DNA of 64,000 bases from Ornithinimicrobium flavum (GCF_004526345.1 NZ_CP038213.1:62001-126000), one strand, 5' to 3'; positions 43,002-51,370 are shown, counted from the stretch's first letter. Numbers and translations are program-made. The notes: generated by a model from the sequence alone, not told the origin.

Positions 43002-43264
43002 CAGCCGGACCCTGTGGCGGTGGAGGTGTGGTCGGCGAGCGACCGCATACCCCTGGCCATGGCCTCCAGCTCGGTCGCCACCTGCCCGAGCCGCAGCGCG
43101 AGGGCGCCGGTCAGGGGGTAGACGACGGGCAGGGTCGCCGACCCGGCCAGCTCGTCCGCGCAGCTGGTCGCCCGGCCGTCCGCGATCGCCTCCCGCGCGG
43201 TGTCCCCGGCCTGCTCGAGTTGCCGCGCGGACCGTCGGGTCGCGGCGATGTCGACGTGCGGCAT
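43001..43264 (-). CDS. WXG100/ESAT-6-like small protein
   Basis: Helical protein of 87 residues (VDIAATRRSARQLEQAGDTAREAI, LTGALALRLGQVATELEAMARGMRSLADH), first gene of the second WXG-like operon. A GGAGG-type site precedes the ATG, and TAGGGT (43289-43294, minus strand) provides a promoter with a short leader. It probably partners with the WXG-like hairpin encoded next. Confidence 0.7.
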   Translation of the reverse strand: MPHVDIAATRRSARQLEQAGDTAREAIADGRATSCADELAGSATLPVVYPLTGALALRLGQVATELEAMARGMRSLADHTSTATGSG

Positions 43265-43345
43265 GTCCCCTCCGATCGCTCGGGCACGACCCTACGACAC
43301 GGCGGCGACACAGGCCAGAGGTCCGCGCCCGCGTCGGGCCCGCCG

Positions 43346-44605
43346 TCAGTCCGCCAGCACGCCCTCGCGCTGACGGTGCAGCCAGCCCTCGGCGGCCCGG
43401 CGCCCGCTCTCCATCGCGCCCTCGATCGACGCGGTGTCGACGTGGTCGCCGGCCAGGATGAGGCCGGGCTCGACCTCAAGGTCCCAGCGCTCGACGAAGG
43501 GCACGGGCTGCACGGGCAGGGCGTAGGGGATGTCGTCGCGGCGCAGCAGCTCCCAGCCGGCCGCGTCGGTGGCGTAGATCTGACCCACGTGCTGGCGCAC
43601 GTCGGCGTCGGACACCGGCTCTGCGCCCGCCCGCAGCAGCGACGACGCCTGCACCAGGTGGCGCCCGGGAGGGGCGTAGCTCGGCGCAACGTTGGTGATG
43701 ACCGCGGTCGAGACGACCGGCTTCACCGGGCGCTCGCACTGGTCGATGATGACCTTCGCCCGCGGGGTGGGGGCTTCGTCGACCGCGAACCAGTGCGTCG
43801 TCACACCCTTGCCCTCGGGCACCGGGCGCCCGGTGAGCCGCTGCGCGGACTGCGGGTCGGTGGCGACGACGACGAGCCCGGCCTCGATGGTCTCGCCCCC
43901 GGCGGTGACGACACGCCCGCCGCTGACGGACTCGACAGGGGTGTTGAGCTCGACCGGGGTTCGCAGACCGGCGGCGAGCTGCTCGGGGAGGCGCTGCATA
44001 CCCCCGCTCGGCAGAGAGGCCGTGCCGCGTAGGAAGTGGCGCACGAGCGCCATGGTGAAGGCGTTGGAGGTCGACCCGTCGTCCTCGAGCAGCACACCGG
44101 CGAGGAAGCCGTCGACGACCTTGCGCAGCGGCCCGGTGAGGCCGGCGCGGTCCATCGCCTCGGCGCGGGTGACGTCACCCTCGGCCCGAGGGGCGAAGCC
44201 CTCGAGCAGGGAGGGGCCGTACCACCGCGCCAGGGCCGCGATCGTCGCCGGGTGCAGCTTGCCGGAGGCGAAGGTCTGGGGGATGAGCGCCGGCTCGCGG
44301 CGCACGTCGGCCAGCACGACGAAGTCGGAGTGTCGGGGGCTGCGGACGGCCACCGCGTTCTTGAAGGGCTGCAGGTCGAGGGCGTCGAGGTCGACCAGGT
44401 CGGACTGCAGCATCGGGTATGCGGGGTTGAGCACCTGGAAGCCGCGGTCCAGCAGGAAGCCGTCGACCTCGTCCGTGCGCACGCGTCCACCGACGGCGTC
44501 CGACGCCTCGAGCACGCGCACCGGCACGCCCTCGGCCTCGAGGGTGAGGGCACAGGTCAGTCCGGCGAGGCCGGCTCCCACGATCACGACTTCGGGTCCC
44601 GACAT
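43346..44605 (-). CDS. FAD-dependent oxidoreductase (flavin amine oxidase family)
   Basis: Flavoprotein of 419 residues with VIVGAGLAGLTCALTLEAEG at the N-terminus, the second motif VGGRVRTDEVDGFLLDRGFQ, and a C-terminal FAD-contact segment LILAGDHVDTASIEGAMESGRRAAE. It resembles amine-oxidase-like enzymes and phytoene-desaturase-type flavoproteins. The ATG at 44605 is preferred (TAGGGT box 7 nt upstream), and a GTG at 44614 is possible. The substrate is unknown. It forms no operon with its neighbours. Confidence 0.87.
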   Translation of the reverse strand: MSGPEVVIVGAGLAGLTCALTLEAEGVPVRVLEASDAVGGRVRTDEVDGFLLDRGFQVLNPAYPMLQSDLVDLDALDLQPFKNAVAVRSPRHSDFVVLADVRREPALIPQTFASGKLHPATIAALARWYGPSLLEGFAPRAEGDVTRAEAMDRAGLTGPLRKVVDGFLAGVLLEDDGSTSNAFTMALVRHFLRGTASLPSGGMQRLPEQLAAGLRTPVELNTPVESVSGGRVVTAGGETIEAGLVVVATDPQSAQRLTGRPVPEGKGVTTHWFAVDEAPTPRAKVIIDQCERPVKPVVSTAVITNVAPSYAPPGRHLVQASSLLRAGAEPVSDADVRQHVGQIYATDAAGWELLRRDDIPYALPVQPVPFVERWDLEVEPGLILAGDHVDTASIEGAMESGRRAAEGWLHRQREGVLAD

Positions 44606-44612
44606 GGCACCC

Positions 44613-44618
44613 ACCCTA
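44613..44618 (-). promoter_or_regulatory. -10 box (TAGGGT) of the FAD oxidoreductase gene
   Basis: TAGGGT on the minus strand lies 7 nt before the ATG at 44605, predicting leaderless mRNA. Confidence 0.45.
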
Positions 44619-44650
44619 GGCGTGGCCGGGGCGTGCGTCTCGTTGTGGTG

Positions 44651-45217
44651 TCACCGGGGGACGAGCACGCCCAGGATGCTCTCCAGGGTGGGCTCGAGCT
44701 GGCTGCGCATGAGGGCGTAGGTCTCGTCCGAGCGCCGGTAGGGGTCGGCCACGTCGAGGTCCGCCGGGTCGAGCAGCGCGTTGGTGCCGCGGAGCGCCAC
44801 GCCCTGCGCCGCGACGGCCCGCAGGCGCTCGCCGGGCTCGGTCGGCAGGGCGGCCGGGTCCATCTGGTCGGCCAGGTGCCCCAGCTCGCGCACGGTGAAG
44901 GCGGTGCGCAGCGCCTTGGGGTGCATCCGCACGACCGCGGCCCGGTGCTCCCGGGTGGCGGTGACGACGAGCTCGGTGTCACGCAGCAGCGCCTCGGTCA
45001 GCCGGCGCGCGGCGAAGCCGGCCGGGTCGCCACCCATCTCGGTGAGGATCGCGGCGGACCGCTCGTCCATCGGGCTGTCGACCATCCCCATCGTCCCTGC
45101 CGAGCTGACCTCGACCGCCCCCGGCCCGTAGGCCTGGTCCAGCGCCCCCTGCAGCACCCGCTCGATGAGCGGGGAGCGGCAGATGTTGCCGGTGCAGACG
45201 ACGAGGATGCGGGACAT
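44651..45217 (-). CDS. low-molecular-weight protein-tyrosine phosphatase
   Basis: Phosphatase of 188 residues with the active-site loop CTGNICRS (Cys8, Arg14) at the N-terminus and the general acid in DPYRRSDE near residue 157. Wzb-type enzymes of this family dephosphorylate bacterial tyrosine kinases. A BY-kinase with a tyrosine-rich tail lies 3 kb away in the polysaccharide locus and is the likely partner. The ATG at 45217 has TACCCT 6 nt upstream. Confidence 0.92.
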   Translation of the reverse strand: MSRILVVCTGNICRSPLIERVLQGALDQAYGPGAVEVSSAGTMGMVDSPMDERSAAILTEMGGDPAGFAARRLTEALLRDTELVVTATREHRAAVVRMHPKALRTAFTVRELGHLADQMDPAALPTEPGERLRAVAAQGVALRGTNALLDPADLDVADPYRRSDETYALMRSQLEPTLESILGVLVPR

Positions 45218-45223
45218 GGGGTC

Positions 45224-45229
45224 AGGGTA
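45224..45229 (-). promoter_or_regulatory. -10 box (TACCCT) of the tyrosine phosphatase gene
   Basis: TACCCT on the minus strand lies 6 nt before the ATG at 45217. Confidence 0.45.
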
Positions 45230-45267
45230 TGCGGCGGGCCGCGGCCGCAGGGACCCTGCAGCGTCGC

Positions 45268-46437
45268 TCAGGGACCTGTCGTCCGGCCGGGGTCGGTCAG
45301 GCCTGGTGAGCTGTCATCGGTGTGCTGTTCGACAACCTCCTGGGTCTCTGCGTCGGCGGGCGTTCCCCTGGGCTCGACCGCATGTCCGCCGCCTTCAGGC
45401 GCGTCGGTAGTTGTGCCCCCGCCACCACCCCCGGGGGTCGGGTCCTCGGCCATGATCGGTGCCAGACCGTCCGCCGCTTTGCCCGCTACGGAGTCCAGCA
45501 ACCGCTCTGTGAAGCCAAACAAGAAGGCTGCCGCCAACGTCGCCATGCTTGCGCTCTCAGCGCCAAAGTGCACGTCCTTGAAGACGTCTCCCAGAACCTC
45601 CCACGTCCGCATGGCGTCGACCAGCAGGACCCCTGCGAAGCCCGACAGTCCTCCGACCACCGGCGTGAGCATGAGGACGGCCCAGTGGTACTTCTGACCC
45701 TCGTCAGTCGACGACGCAAAGAAAGAGATCATTCGGCTCACGACCGCCCCGAGCACACCGAAGGCGACCAGTGCGGGGTTGCCGAAAAGGACGACGAGGA
45801 GAATAAGAAGCAGGGCACCTGCCGTGCTGAGGGCCTGGCTCTTCCGGAGGCGGCGCAGCAACAACCTGGTCTCGATCGCCGTGTTGGAGGCCTGCTCCCT
45901 GCTGATCTCGAGGAGAACCTCGCGGAGGGCCCGGCTCTTTGGGTCGGTGAGCTCGGTCGCCTCGAGATACGTGTCGACCGGAGGGGTGAGCTTGTCCCTG
46001 ACGGCGGCCGCCGCCCAGATGAGAGCGGGCCCAGAGAGGTTGTCCAGCTCATTCTTTCGGAACGACACGGTGCTGTCGCGCAGCAGGAGCAGCGCTCGGT
46101 AGAAGCGCTGCTCCTTCTCCTGCGCGGAACCTCCGTCAACGTCAAGATCGTCGATGGTGCCCTCGTCGAGTCCTGCAATGGCGAGACCGGAGCGGTGCAG
46201 GCTCTTGAGTTCCTCGATCAGCACCCGCCGCATCGGGGCGAGCAGCATCTTCTCCATCACCTGTCTGATCAGCCACAGGAAGGCGAGGACGCTCAGCACG
46301 ACCAGGAGAGTGTTACGGAGCCGCTCGACGTCGAAAAAATCTAAGAAGCCTTGATGGGACGCCCTCCACCACCCCGGCTCCGGCGACGCCCCCCGCAGCG
46401 AGAGTGGACCGAACCCGAGAATGAATGCCGCAGCCAT
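45268..46437 (-). CDS. hypothetical membrane protein with central coiled region
   Basis: Protein of 389 residues. One membrane helix near the N-terminus (LLVVLSVLAFLWLIRQVM) is followed by a helical cytoplasmic-type region of about 170 residues, then three or four helices (ALLLILLVVLFGNPALVAFGVLG, LMLTPVVGGLSGFAGVLLV, MATLAAAFLFGF). The tail is Gly/Thr-rich and acidic. GGGGAAGG precedes the ATG at 46437. Base composition is visibly lower in GC than its neighbours, suggesting transfer. No known domain is recognised. It may be a membrane sensor or defence-type protein, but nothing proves that. Confidence 0.7.
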   Translation of the reverse strand: MAAAFILGFGPLSLRGASPEPGWWRASHQGFLDFFDVERLRNTLLVVLSVLAFLWLIRQVMEKMLLAPMRRVLIEELKSLHRSGLAIAGLDEGTIDDLDVDGGSAQEKEQRFYRALLLLRDSTVSFRKNELDNLSGPALIWAAAAVRDKLTPPVDTYLEATELTDPKSRALREVLLEISREQASNTAIETRLLLRRLRKSQALSTAGALLLILLVVLFGNPALVAFGVLGAVVSRMISFFASSTDEGQKYHWAVLMLTPVVGGLSGFAGVLLVDAMRTWEVLGDVFKDVHFGAESASMATLAAAFLFGFTERLLDSVAGKAADGLAPIMAEDPTPGGGGGGTTTDAPEGGGHAVEPRGTPADAETQEVVEQHTDDSSPGLTDPGRTTGP

Positions 46438-46650
46438 GCGCCTTCCCCCGTTCGATGGAGATAGCTGGAAGCCGTCTCCACGATGATCCCGCTGTATCGG
46501 TTCGGGGGCAATACGCAATGTCAGTTTTCGTCAGGCGGTTCGCCGACCGGGTAGGTCACACTGGCTTTGGGCTCGCGCTGGGTCGTGGACGGGCTAGCTC
46601 ACCAAGCAGGCGCAGCATGCTCTCGTCGAGTGATCTCCGGTGGCACCTGC

Positions 46651-47028
46651 TCAGCGACGGGAGTAGTCGTCCTCTAACCGCTCGATGTCGTCCTCGTCGA
46701 AGCGGCCGAAGCCCAGTTCGAGCACCACGGCCTCCTGCTCGCCCGGGTTGCCCATCCGGTGAACGGCACCGCGGGGCACCCACACGAGATCCCCCACCTG
46801 TGCCACCCAGGAGCGACCGTCGACCGTGACGTCCAGCGGGCCGGCCAGGACGTGCCACAGCTCGGCACGGTGCTCGTGCCGCTGCAGGGAGAGGCGCTGA
46901 CCCGGGTCGACGGTGATGGTCTTGACCGTCGTCGGCTCGTGGCGCGTGAACTGCCGGAACCGGCCCCACGGGCGCTCGACGACGAAGACGTCCTCTCGCC
47001 GGTCACGCTCCGGCGCACGCTCGTTCAT
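46651..47028 (-). CDS. cupin protein, mannose-6-phosphate isomerase type II-like
   Basis: Single cupin domain of 125 residues: PWGRFRQF, then LSLQRHEHRAELWHVLAG (metal-binding His and Glu) and GDLVWVPRGAVHRMGN. This matches the C-terminal domain of bifunctional ManC enzymes (phosphomannose isomerase part) without the nucleotidyltransferase. The likely role is mannose or fructose phosphate interconversion for GDP-mannose supply to the adjacent polysaccharide locus. The ATG at 47028 follows GAGGGTGG. It is divergent from the nucleotidyltransferase gene. Confidence 0.83.
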   Translation of the reverse strand: MNERAPERDRREDVFVVERPWGRFRQFTRHEPTTVKTITVDPGQRLSLQRHEHRAELWHVLAGPLDVTVDGRSWVAQVGDLVWVPRGAVHRMGNPGEQEAVVLELGFGRFDEDDIERLEDDYSRR

Positions 47029-47223
47029 GGGGCCACCCTCCTGGCTCACGGGGAAAGACGTCGAACACCACGGACTCCCTGCTGCCGGGCGACGCGGGTC
47101 CATGATGCCACCAGGGGCAGCTCCGTTCACCACGGACCGTTCGGGCCCCTCCTGACATCGGCACCATTCGCATGTCCCGGGACACCGGCCTGCCACAGTC
47201 CATTCGGTCGTACCGTGGATGCA

Positions 47224-47229
47224 TAGGAT
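47224..47229 (+). promoter_or_regulatory. -10 box (TAGGAT) of the nucleotidyltransferase gene
   Basis: TAGGAT is 6 nt before the GTG at 47236, so the mRNA should be leaderless. Confidence 0.45.
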
Positions 47230-47235
47230 CGGGAC

Positions 47236-48093
47236 GTGCCCCCCGCTGACCCGACCGTCGAGGTCCCCGTGTGGGTGCGGGCCGCCTTCGGGCACGCGGT
47301 GGTCCAGCACCTCGCCGACGAGATCGGCGTCGACGTGCTCCACCTGAAAGGAGCCGCGACCGACCTGGACCTGCGTACCCGTCCCGAGGGCGGTAGCGAC
47401 GCGGACGTCCTGGTCCGCCCCGCCCACATGCCCGGGCTGCTGGCGGCGATGAGCGCCCATGGGTGGAGCCGGTACAGCGTCTTCGAGACCGGCAGCGCCT
47501 TTGAGCACGCCACGACCGTGCAGCACCCCGACTTCGTCTACGCCGACCTCCACCGGATCGTGCCCGGTTTCGACGCGGACCCGGAGGCAGCCTTCGAGAC
47601 GCTGTGGAATCGCCGGGAGCAACGGGAGATCGCCGGTCACCCTTGCTGGGTGCCCGACAGGGCCGGGCAGGTGCTGGTGCGCGTCTTCAACGAGACCCGC
47701 AGCGGCAGACGCCGCCGCTGGACGGGCGAGGAGATCGACGCACTCCTCCCCGACGGTCACGACCTGCCGGGCCTGGTCGACGCGCTGGACGCGCACGTCG
47801 CCATGGGTGCGGCGATGGGGGAGCTGGAACGCTACCGGGGGCGACGTACCTATTGGCTGTGGAAGATCCAGGTGGAGGACTCCACACGGGTGCAGGAGTG
47901 GCTGGCCCGGATGCGCGCGGCCGGGACGGTGCGGGGTGCTCTGCGGGTGGCGCTGCGTGCGCCGCTGGTCAACGTGGATCGGCTGAGCCACCAGCTGGGG
48001 CATCCGCCGAGCCGGGCCGAGGTCGCCCGCGAGTTCGTCGCGCGGCCGGCTCGGGGCGTCCGGGAGGAGTGGGCGCGGTGGAGGTCGAGGTGA
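47236..48093 (+). CDS. nucleotidyltransferase family protein (PF14907 type)
   Basis: Protein of 285 residues. LKGAATDLDLRTRPEGGSDADVLVRP carries the GS-x-D-x-D motif of the pol-beta nucleotidyltransferase fold, with a further acidic strand (DFVYADLH). Family members accompany lasso-peptide and polysaccharide clusters. The GTG at 47236 is used. The stop overlaps a PqqD-like gene (GTGA). The pair has no visible precursor peptide, cyclase or protease nearby. A role in modifying a peptide or glycan is possible. Confidence 0.75.
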   Translation: MPPADPTVEVPVWVRAAFGHAVVQHLADEIGVDVLHLKGAATDLDLRTRPEGGSDADVLVRPAHMPGLLAAMSAHGWSRYSVFETGSAFEHATTVQHPDFVYADLHRIVPGFDADPEAAFETLWNRREQREIAGHPCWVPDRAGQVLVRVFNETRSGRRRRWTGEEIDALLPDGHDLPGLVDALDAHVAMGAAMGELERYRGRRTYWLWKIQVEDSTRVQEWLARMRAAGTVRGALRVALRAPLVNVDRLSHQLGHPPSRAEVAREFVARPARGVREEWARWRSR

Positions 48094-48362
48094 ACCGTGG
48101 GTATGCGCGGCCGGCGACCGTCGCGCGCGTCGACGGCGGGCAGGCACCGACGTCCGACCTCTACCTCGCGCGGCTGCCCGAGGGGCCGATCGTCGTGCTG
48201 GGCGGGCCTGCTGCCGCGCTCTACCGCGCGGCCGAGACGGGGGAGGACCCGGTGCCGGCGCTCGCGGTGGCGTTGGAGGTCGAGGACGAGGAGATCGACA
48301 GGGAGGGCGTGGAGGATCTGCTGGCCGAGTGGGTGGGCCAAGGACTGCTCAGCGGGGGCTGA
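48090..48362 (+). CDS. PqqD-like peptide chaperone (RRE domain)
   Basis: Protein of 90 residues with the PqqD winged-helix pattern (EGPIVVLGGPAAALYRAAETG, then EIDREGVEDLLAEWVGQGLL). PqqD-type RRE domains bind leader peptides of RiPP precursors and present them to modifying enzymes. GGAGG precedes the GTG at 48090, which overlaps the nucleotidyltransferase stop. No other RiPP gene is visible in the window. Confidence 0.72.
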   Translation: MNRGYARPATVARVDGGQAPTSDLYLARLPEGPIVVLGGPAAALYRAAETGEDPVPALAVALEVEDEEIDREGVEDLLAEWVGQGLLSGG

Positions 48363-48368
48363 GTAGCT

Positions 48369-48397
48369 GCAGGCCCGCGCTCCTTGGCGCAGCCTGC
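48369..48397. terminator. hairpin between convergent PqqD and BY-kinase genes
   Basis: GCAGGC-N2-GCGC, a 6-nt loop, then GCGC-A-GCCTGC forms a stem with small bulges just after the PqqD-like stop. Confidence 0.5.
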
Positions 48398-48399
48398 CG

Positions 48400-50025
48400 T
48401 CAGCTGCCTCGGCGGCTTGCGGTCGTCGCCTGCTCGTCGGAGCCCGGGTCGACCTGCTCGTCAGCCGCAGGAGCCACGACCGCCGGTTGCCACGCGGCAC
48501 GGGTCTCGTTGCGGGTCTTCCGCTCCTCCGCCGCGCGGGTGGCGTTGGGGAACTGCTTCTCCACGCGCTTGGTGCGCCGGGCGCGGGTCACGGTGTTGCC
48601 GCGGCTGCGCCCTCGGCGCCGCCGGCCCCCGCCGTCCCCTCCACTGTCGCGGCCGGTCCCGTTACGGGAGGCGCGCGTCTCGCCATACTCCGAGGTCTGG
48701 GTGCCGCCGCCGTAGTAGTAGTAGGCGGTGGGTGCGGCCGGCGCCTTGGTGAGGACGAAGCCGCCGAGCTCGACGTCGGCGGTGCCCAGGACGCGCATCG
48801 CCTCGGCGAGGTGGCGCTTGCGGGTGGTGCCGGAGGCGACGACCATGATCGAGCCGCTGGTGAGCCGGCTGACGACGAGGGCGTCGGTGACGGGGAGCAC
48901 GGGCGGGGTGTCGACGAGGATGAAGTCGAACTGCTCGGTGAGCTGGTGGAAGAGCGTGCGCATCGCGCCGGAGCCGAGCAGCTCGCTGGGGTTGGGCGGC
49001 ACCTCACCGGCGGCGAGGATGTGCAGGTTGGTCCCGGCCCACTGCTGGATGACGTCGTCAGGCTCGGCCGCGCCGACCAGCACGGTCGTGAGTCCGACGG
49101 CGCTCTCCAGGCCAAGGGTCTTGGCCACGGTGGGGTGGCGCAGGTCGGCGTCGATGACGAGCACCTTCAGGCCGGAGTCGGCCAGCGAGAGGCCCAGGTT
49201 GACCGTCGTCGTGGTCTTGCCCTCACCCGGCAGGGAGGAGGTGAGCAGGAAGGAGTGGCCGCCGGTCGTGACGTCCACGAAGAGCATGTTGGTGCGCAGC
49301 TGGCGAACGGCCTCGGCCTGCGCGCCGAAGGGGTCGCTCTCGACGTAGAGCTCGTGGCCGGCCTCGCTCTTGTCCGTGACGGGGATGGAGGCCAGTAGCG
49401 GGCGGTCGGAGAGCGAGGCGATGTCGCGCTGCGTGCGCACCCGGTTGTCGACGTTGTGGCGCAGCACCGCGAAGGCGATGCCGAGCAGCAGTCCGGCCAG
49501 GGCGCCGAGCAGCAGGTTGGTGACGATGTCGGGCTCGACGGGCGAGCCGGGGGTGCCTGCCGGGGCGATGACCTGGGCCTCGACGGTCTGACCGCTGATG
49601 GCCAGGGACGGGGCGAAGTTGCGGGCCACGGCCGCCAGCTCCTGCGGGACGGCGGTCGCGATCTGCTGGGCACCCTGCGGGGTGTCGGAGCGGGCGGTGA
49701 CGTCCATGAGGTTGGTGTCGCCCGAGGTGCTGGCGCTGACGTCGATTGGGGTGCCGGCCGGCAGGCCCAGCTGCTCGCGGACCGCGTCGAGGACGACCGG
49801 TGAGCTGGCGACCTGGACGAGGGTCTCCTTCTCCGAGCCGGGCATGTTGTAGGCGTTGCCGGAGCCGCCCTCGCCGCTGGCGAGCAGGTAGACCCGGGTG
49901 CTCGACTGGTAGACCAGCGGGGTCTGCATGGTGACGATCGCCGTGGTCGACACCACGATGAGCAGGGTCGCCACGATGATCCGCCACCGCTGCTGCAGTG
50001 CCGAGAGGAAGTCTGAGATGGTCAC
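48400..50025 (-). CDS. polysaccharide co-polymerase / BY-kinase (Wzz-Wzc type)
   Basis: Fused protein of 541 residues. The N-terminal Wzz domain has a first membrane helix (IIVATLLIVVSTTAIVTM) and a second after a Pro/Gly stretch (LLLGALAGLLLGIAFAVL). The kinase domain has Walker A SLPGEGKTTT near residue 263, A-prime VLVIDADLRHP and Walker B FILVDTPPVL. The tail carries a tyrosine cluster (TAYYYYGGGTQTSEYGE near 435), the expected autophosphorylation site, and a long basic end. It controls chain length and export of the polysaccharide made by the divergent gene cluster. The start is GTG with GGGGAGAG upstream. Confidence 0.93.
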   Translation of the reverse strand: MTISDFLSALQQRWRIIVATLLIVVSTTAIVTMQTPLVYQSSTRVYLLASGEGGSGNAYNMPGSEKETLVQVASSPVVLDAVREQLGLPAGTPIDVSASTSGDTNLMDVTARSDTPQGAQQIATAVPQELAAVARNFAPSLAISGQTVEAQVIAPAGTPGSPVEPDIVTNLLLGALAGLLLGIAFAVLRHNVDNRVRTQRDIASLSDRPLLASIPVTDKSEAGHELYVESDPFGAQAEAVRQLRTNMLFVDVTTGGHSFLLTSSLPGEGKTTTTVNLGLSLADSGLKVLVIDADLRHPTVAKTLGLESAVGLTTVLVGAAEPDDVIQQWAGTNLHILAAGEVPPNPSELLGSGAMRTLFHQLTEQFDFILVDTPPVLPVTDALVVSRLTSGSIMVVASGTTRKRHLAEAMRVLGTADVELGGFVLTKAPAAPTAYYYYGGGTQTSEYGETRASRNGTGRDSGGDGGGRRRRGRSRGNTVTRARRTKRVEKQFPNATRAAEERKTRNETRAAWQPAVVAPAADEQVDPGSDEQATTASRRGS

Positions 50026-50039
50026 GGTCGCTCTCCCCT

Positions 50040-50059
50040 GCCAGAGATCTGTCCCTGGC
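50040..50059. promoter_or_regulatory. dyad at the BY-kinase transcription start
   Basis: GCCAGAGA-TCTG-TCCCTGGC is an 8-4-8 inverted repeat with one mismatch. It lies just downstream of a TAGAGT box (50061-50066, minus strand), so it would cover the transcription start and could be an operator for the polysaccharide locus. Confidence 0.45.
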
Positions 50060-50131
50060 CACTCTACTGGGTGGTAGCGCACGGCATACCGGACAAGACC
50101 GCGGCACCGGAACGGTGCGACACTGCTGGGA

Positions 50132-50137
50132 TAGCGT
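50132..50137 (+). promoter_or_regulatory. -10 box (TAGCGT) of the glycosyltransferase at 50171
   Basis: TAGCGT would start transcription near 50144 and give a short leader containing a purine-rich ribosome-binding site. It is divergent from the BY-kinase promoter. Confidence 0.35.
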
Positions 50138-50170
50138 GCTGGCGTCCGTGAGGCGTCGAGAGAGGCAGGT

Positions 50171-51319
50171 ATGGGGTCGGAGGATCGGGTGCCGGTGGCG
50201 ATCGCCCACGACTACCTGACGCAGCGGGGGGGCGCGGAGCGGGTGGTCCTCGCGCTGAGCCGGGCCTACCCGGAGGCGCCGATCTACACCACCCTCTACA
50301 ACCCGGACGCGACCTACCCGGACTTCCGGGAGCGCACGGTCATCACCAGCGGGATCAACAAGTGGCCCGGCCTGAGGTCGGACCACCGCCGGGCCCTGCC
50401 CGTGCTCGCCCCCGCCTCGAGCGGCATCCGGATCGACGCGGACGTGACGATCGCGTCCAGCAGCGGCTGGGCGCACGGCTTCTACACGACGGGCAAGCTG
50501 CTGGTCTACTGCCACAACCCGGCGCGCTGGCTCTACCAGACCGAGGACTACCTGGGCGACGCCGGCAGGCTGTCGCTCAAGCGGCTGGCGGTGACGGCGC
50601 TCGGCCCCGCGCTGCGCGGATGGGACCGGGAGGCGGCCCGGCAGGCCGACCGCTACCTCGCCAACTCGTCGGTCGTGCGGCAACGGATCATGAGCGCCTA
50701 CGGCATCACCGCGCCGGTGCTCTTCCCGCCGCCCGGCCTGTCGACGGCCGGGGACGAGCACCCGCATCCCGAGCTGGAGGAGTGGGCCGGGGACAGTTTC
50801 TGGCTGGTGGTGTCGCGGCTGCTGCCCTACAAGAACGTCGACGTGGCGATCGAGGCCTTCCGCGGCACCGACCAGCGGCTCGTCATCGTCGGCAACGGCC
50901 CGGAGCGGGAGCGGCTCGTGGCCGAGGCGCCGGAGAACGTCCGGATCGTCTCCGACGTCCCCGACGGCGAGCTGCGCTGGATCTACGCCCACGCCACGGG
51001 TCTGCTGGCCCCCAGCCACGAGGACTTCGGCCTGACGCCGCTGGAGGCCAACGCCCGTGGCCTCCCCGTCGTGGCGCTGCGGGCGGGCGGCTACCTCGAC
51101 ACGGTCGACGACGGTCTGAGCGGCATCTTCTTCGGCGAGGTGACCCCCGAGGCCATCCGCGCGGCGGTGCAGGAGGCATCCGCCCGGGACTGGGACGCCG
51201 AGGCGATCCAGGCGCACGCCGCGACCTTCGACGAACCGAGCTTCATCGAGAAGATTCGGTCCGAGGTGGACAGCCTGCTCGACAGCGGCAAGCCGTTGGG
51301 GTCCGGCCGTTCCCGCTGA
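50171..51319 (+). CDS. glycosyltransferase family 4 (WbaZ/mannosyltransferase-like)
   Basis: GT-B enzyme of 382 residues. The N-terminus has AIAHDYLTQRGGAERVV, a typical acceptor-side motif of WbaZ-like mannosyltransferases. The C-terminal donor domain has VSRLLPYKNVDVAIEAF and the EX7E-type motif HEDFGLTPLEANA. It likely adds a mannose or similar residue to the lipid-linked repeat unit. The nearby cupin could supply mannose precursors. It begins the plus-strand run of sugar genes. Confidence 0.9.
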   Translation: MGSEDRVPVAIAHDYLTQRGGAERVVLALSRAYPEAPIYTTLYNPDATYPDFRERTVITSGINKWPGLRSDHRRALPVLAPASSGIRIDADVTIASSSGWAHGFYTTGKLLVYCHNPARWLYQTEDYLGDAGRLSLKRLAVTALGPALRGWDREAARQADRYLANSSVVRQRIMSAYGITAPVLFPPPGLSTAGDEHPHPELEEWAGDSFWLVVSRLLPYKNVDVAIEAFRGTDQRLVIVGNGPERERLVAEAPENVRIVSDVPDGELRWIYAHATGLLAPSHEDFGLTPLEANARGLPVVALRAGGYLDTVDDGLSGIFFGEVTPEAIRAAVQEASARDWDAEAIQAHAATFDEPSFIEKIRSEVDSLLDSGKPLGSGRSR

Positions 51320-51357
51320 GGCCGGGCTCGCGCAGGATCGCTCGCCCTCACGGCAAG

Positions 51358-51363
51358 TAGGCT
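51358..51363 (+). promoter_or_regulatory. -10 box (TAGGCT) of the fused glycosyltransferase operon
   Basis: TAGGCT is 7 nt before the ATG at 51371. It probably starts a long leaderless transcript covering the overlapping genes that follow. Confidence 0.45.
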
Positions 51364-51370
51364 GGAGCGC

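Noticed and set aside
47102..47155. A 17-residue open frame ending in GAAPFTTDRSGPS, resembling a lasso-peptide core (Gly1, Asp8), next to the nucleotidyltransferase/PqqD pair
   Set aside because: There is no leader with the conserved Thr at -2, no ribosome-binding site, and no cyclase or protease gene. The match is likely chance.
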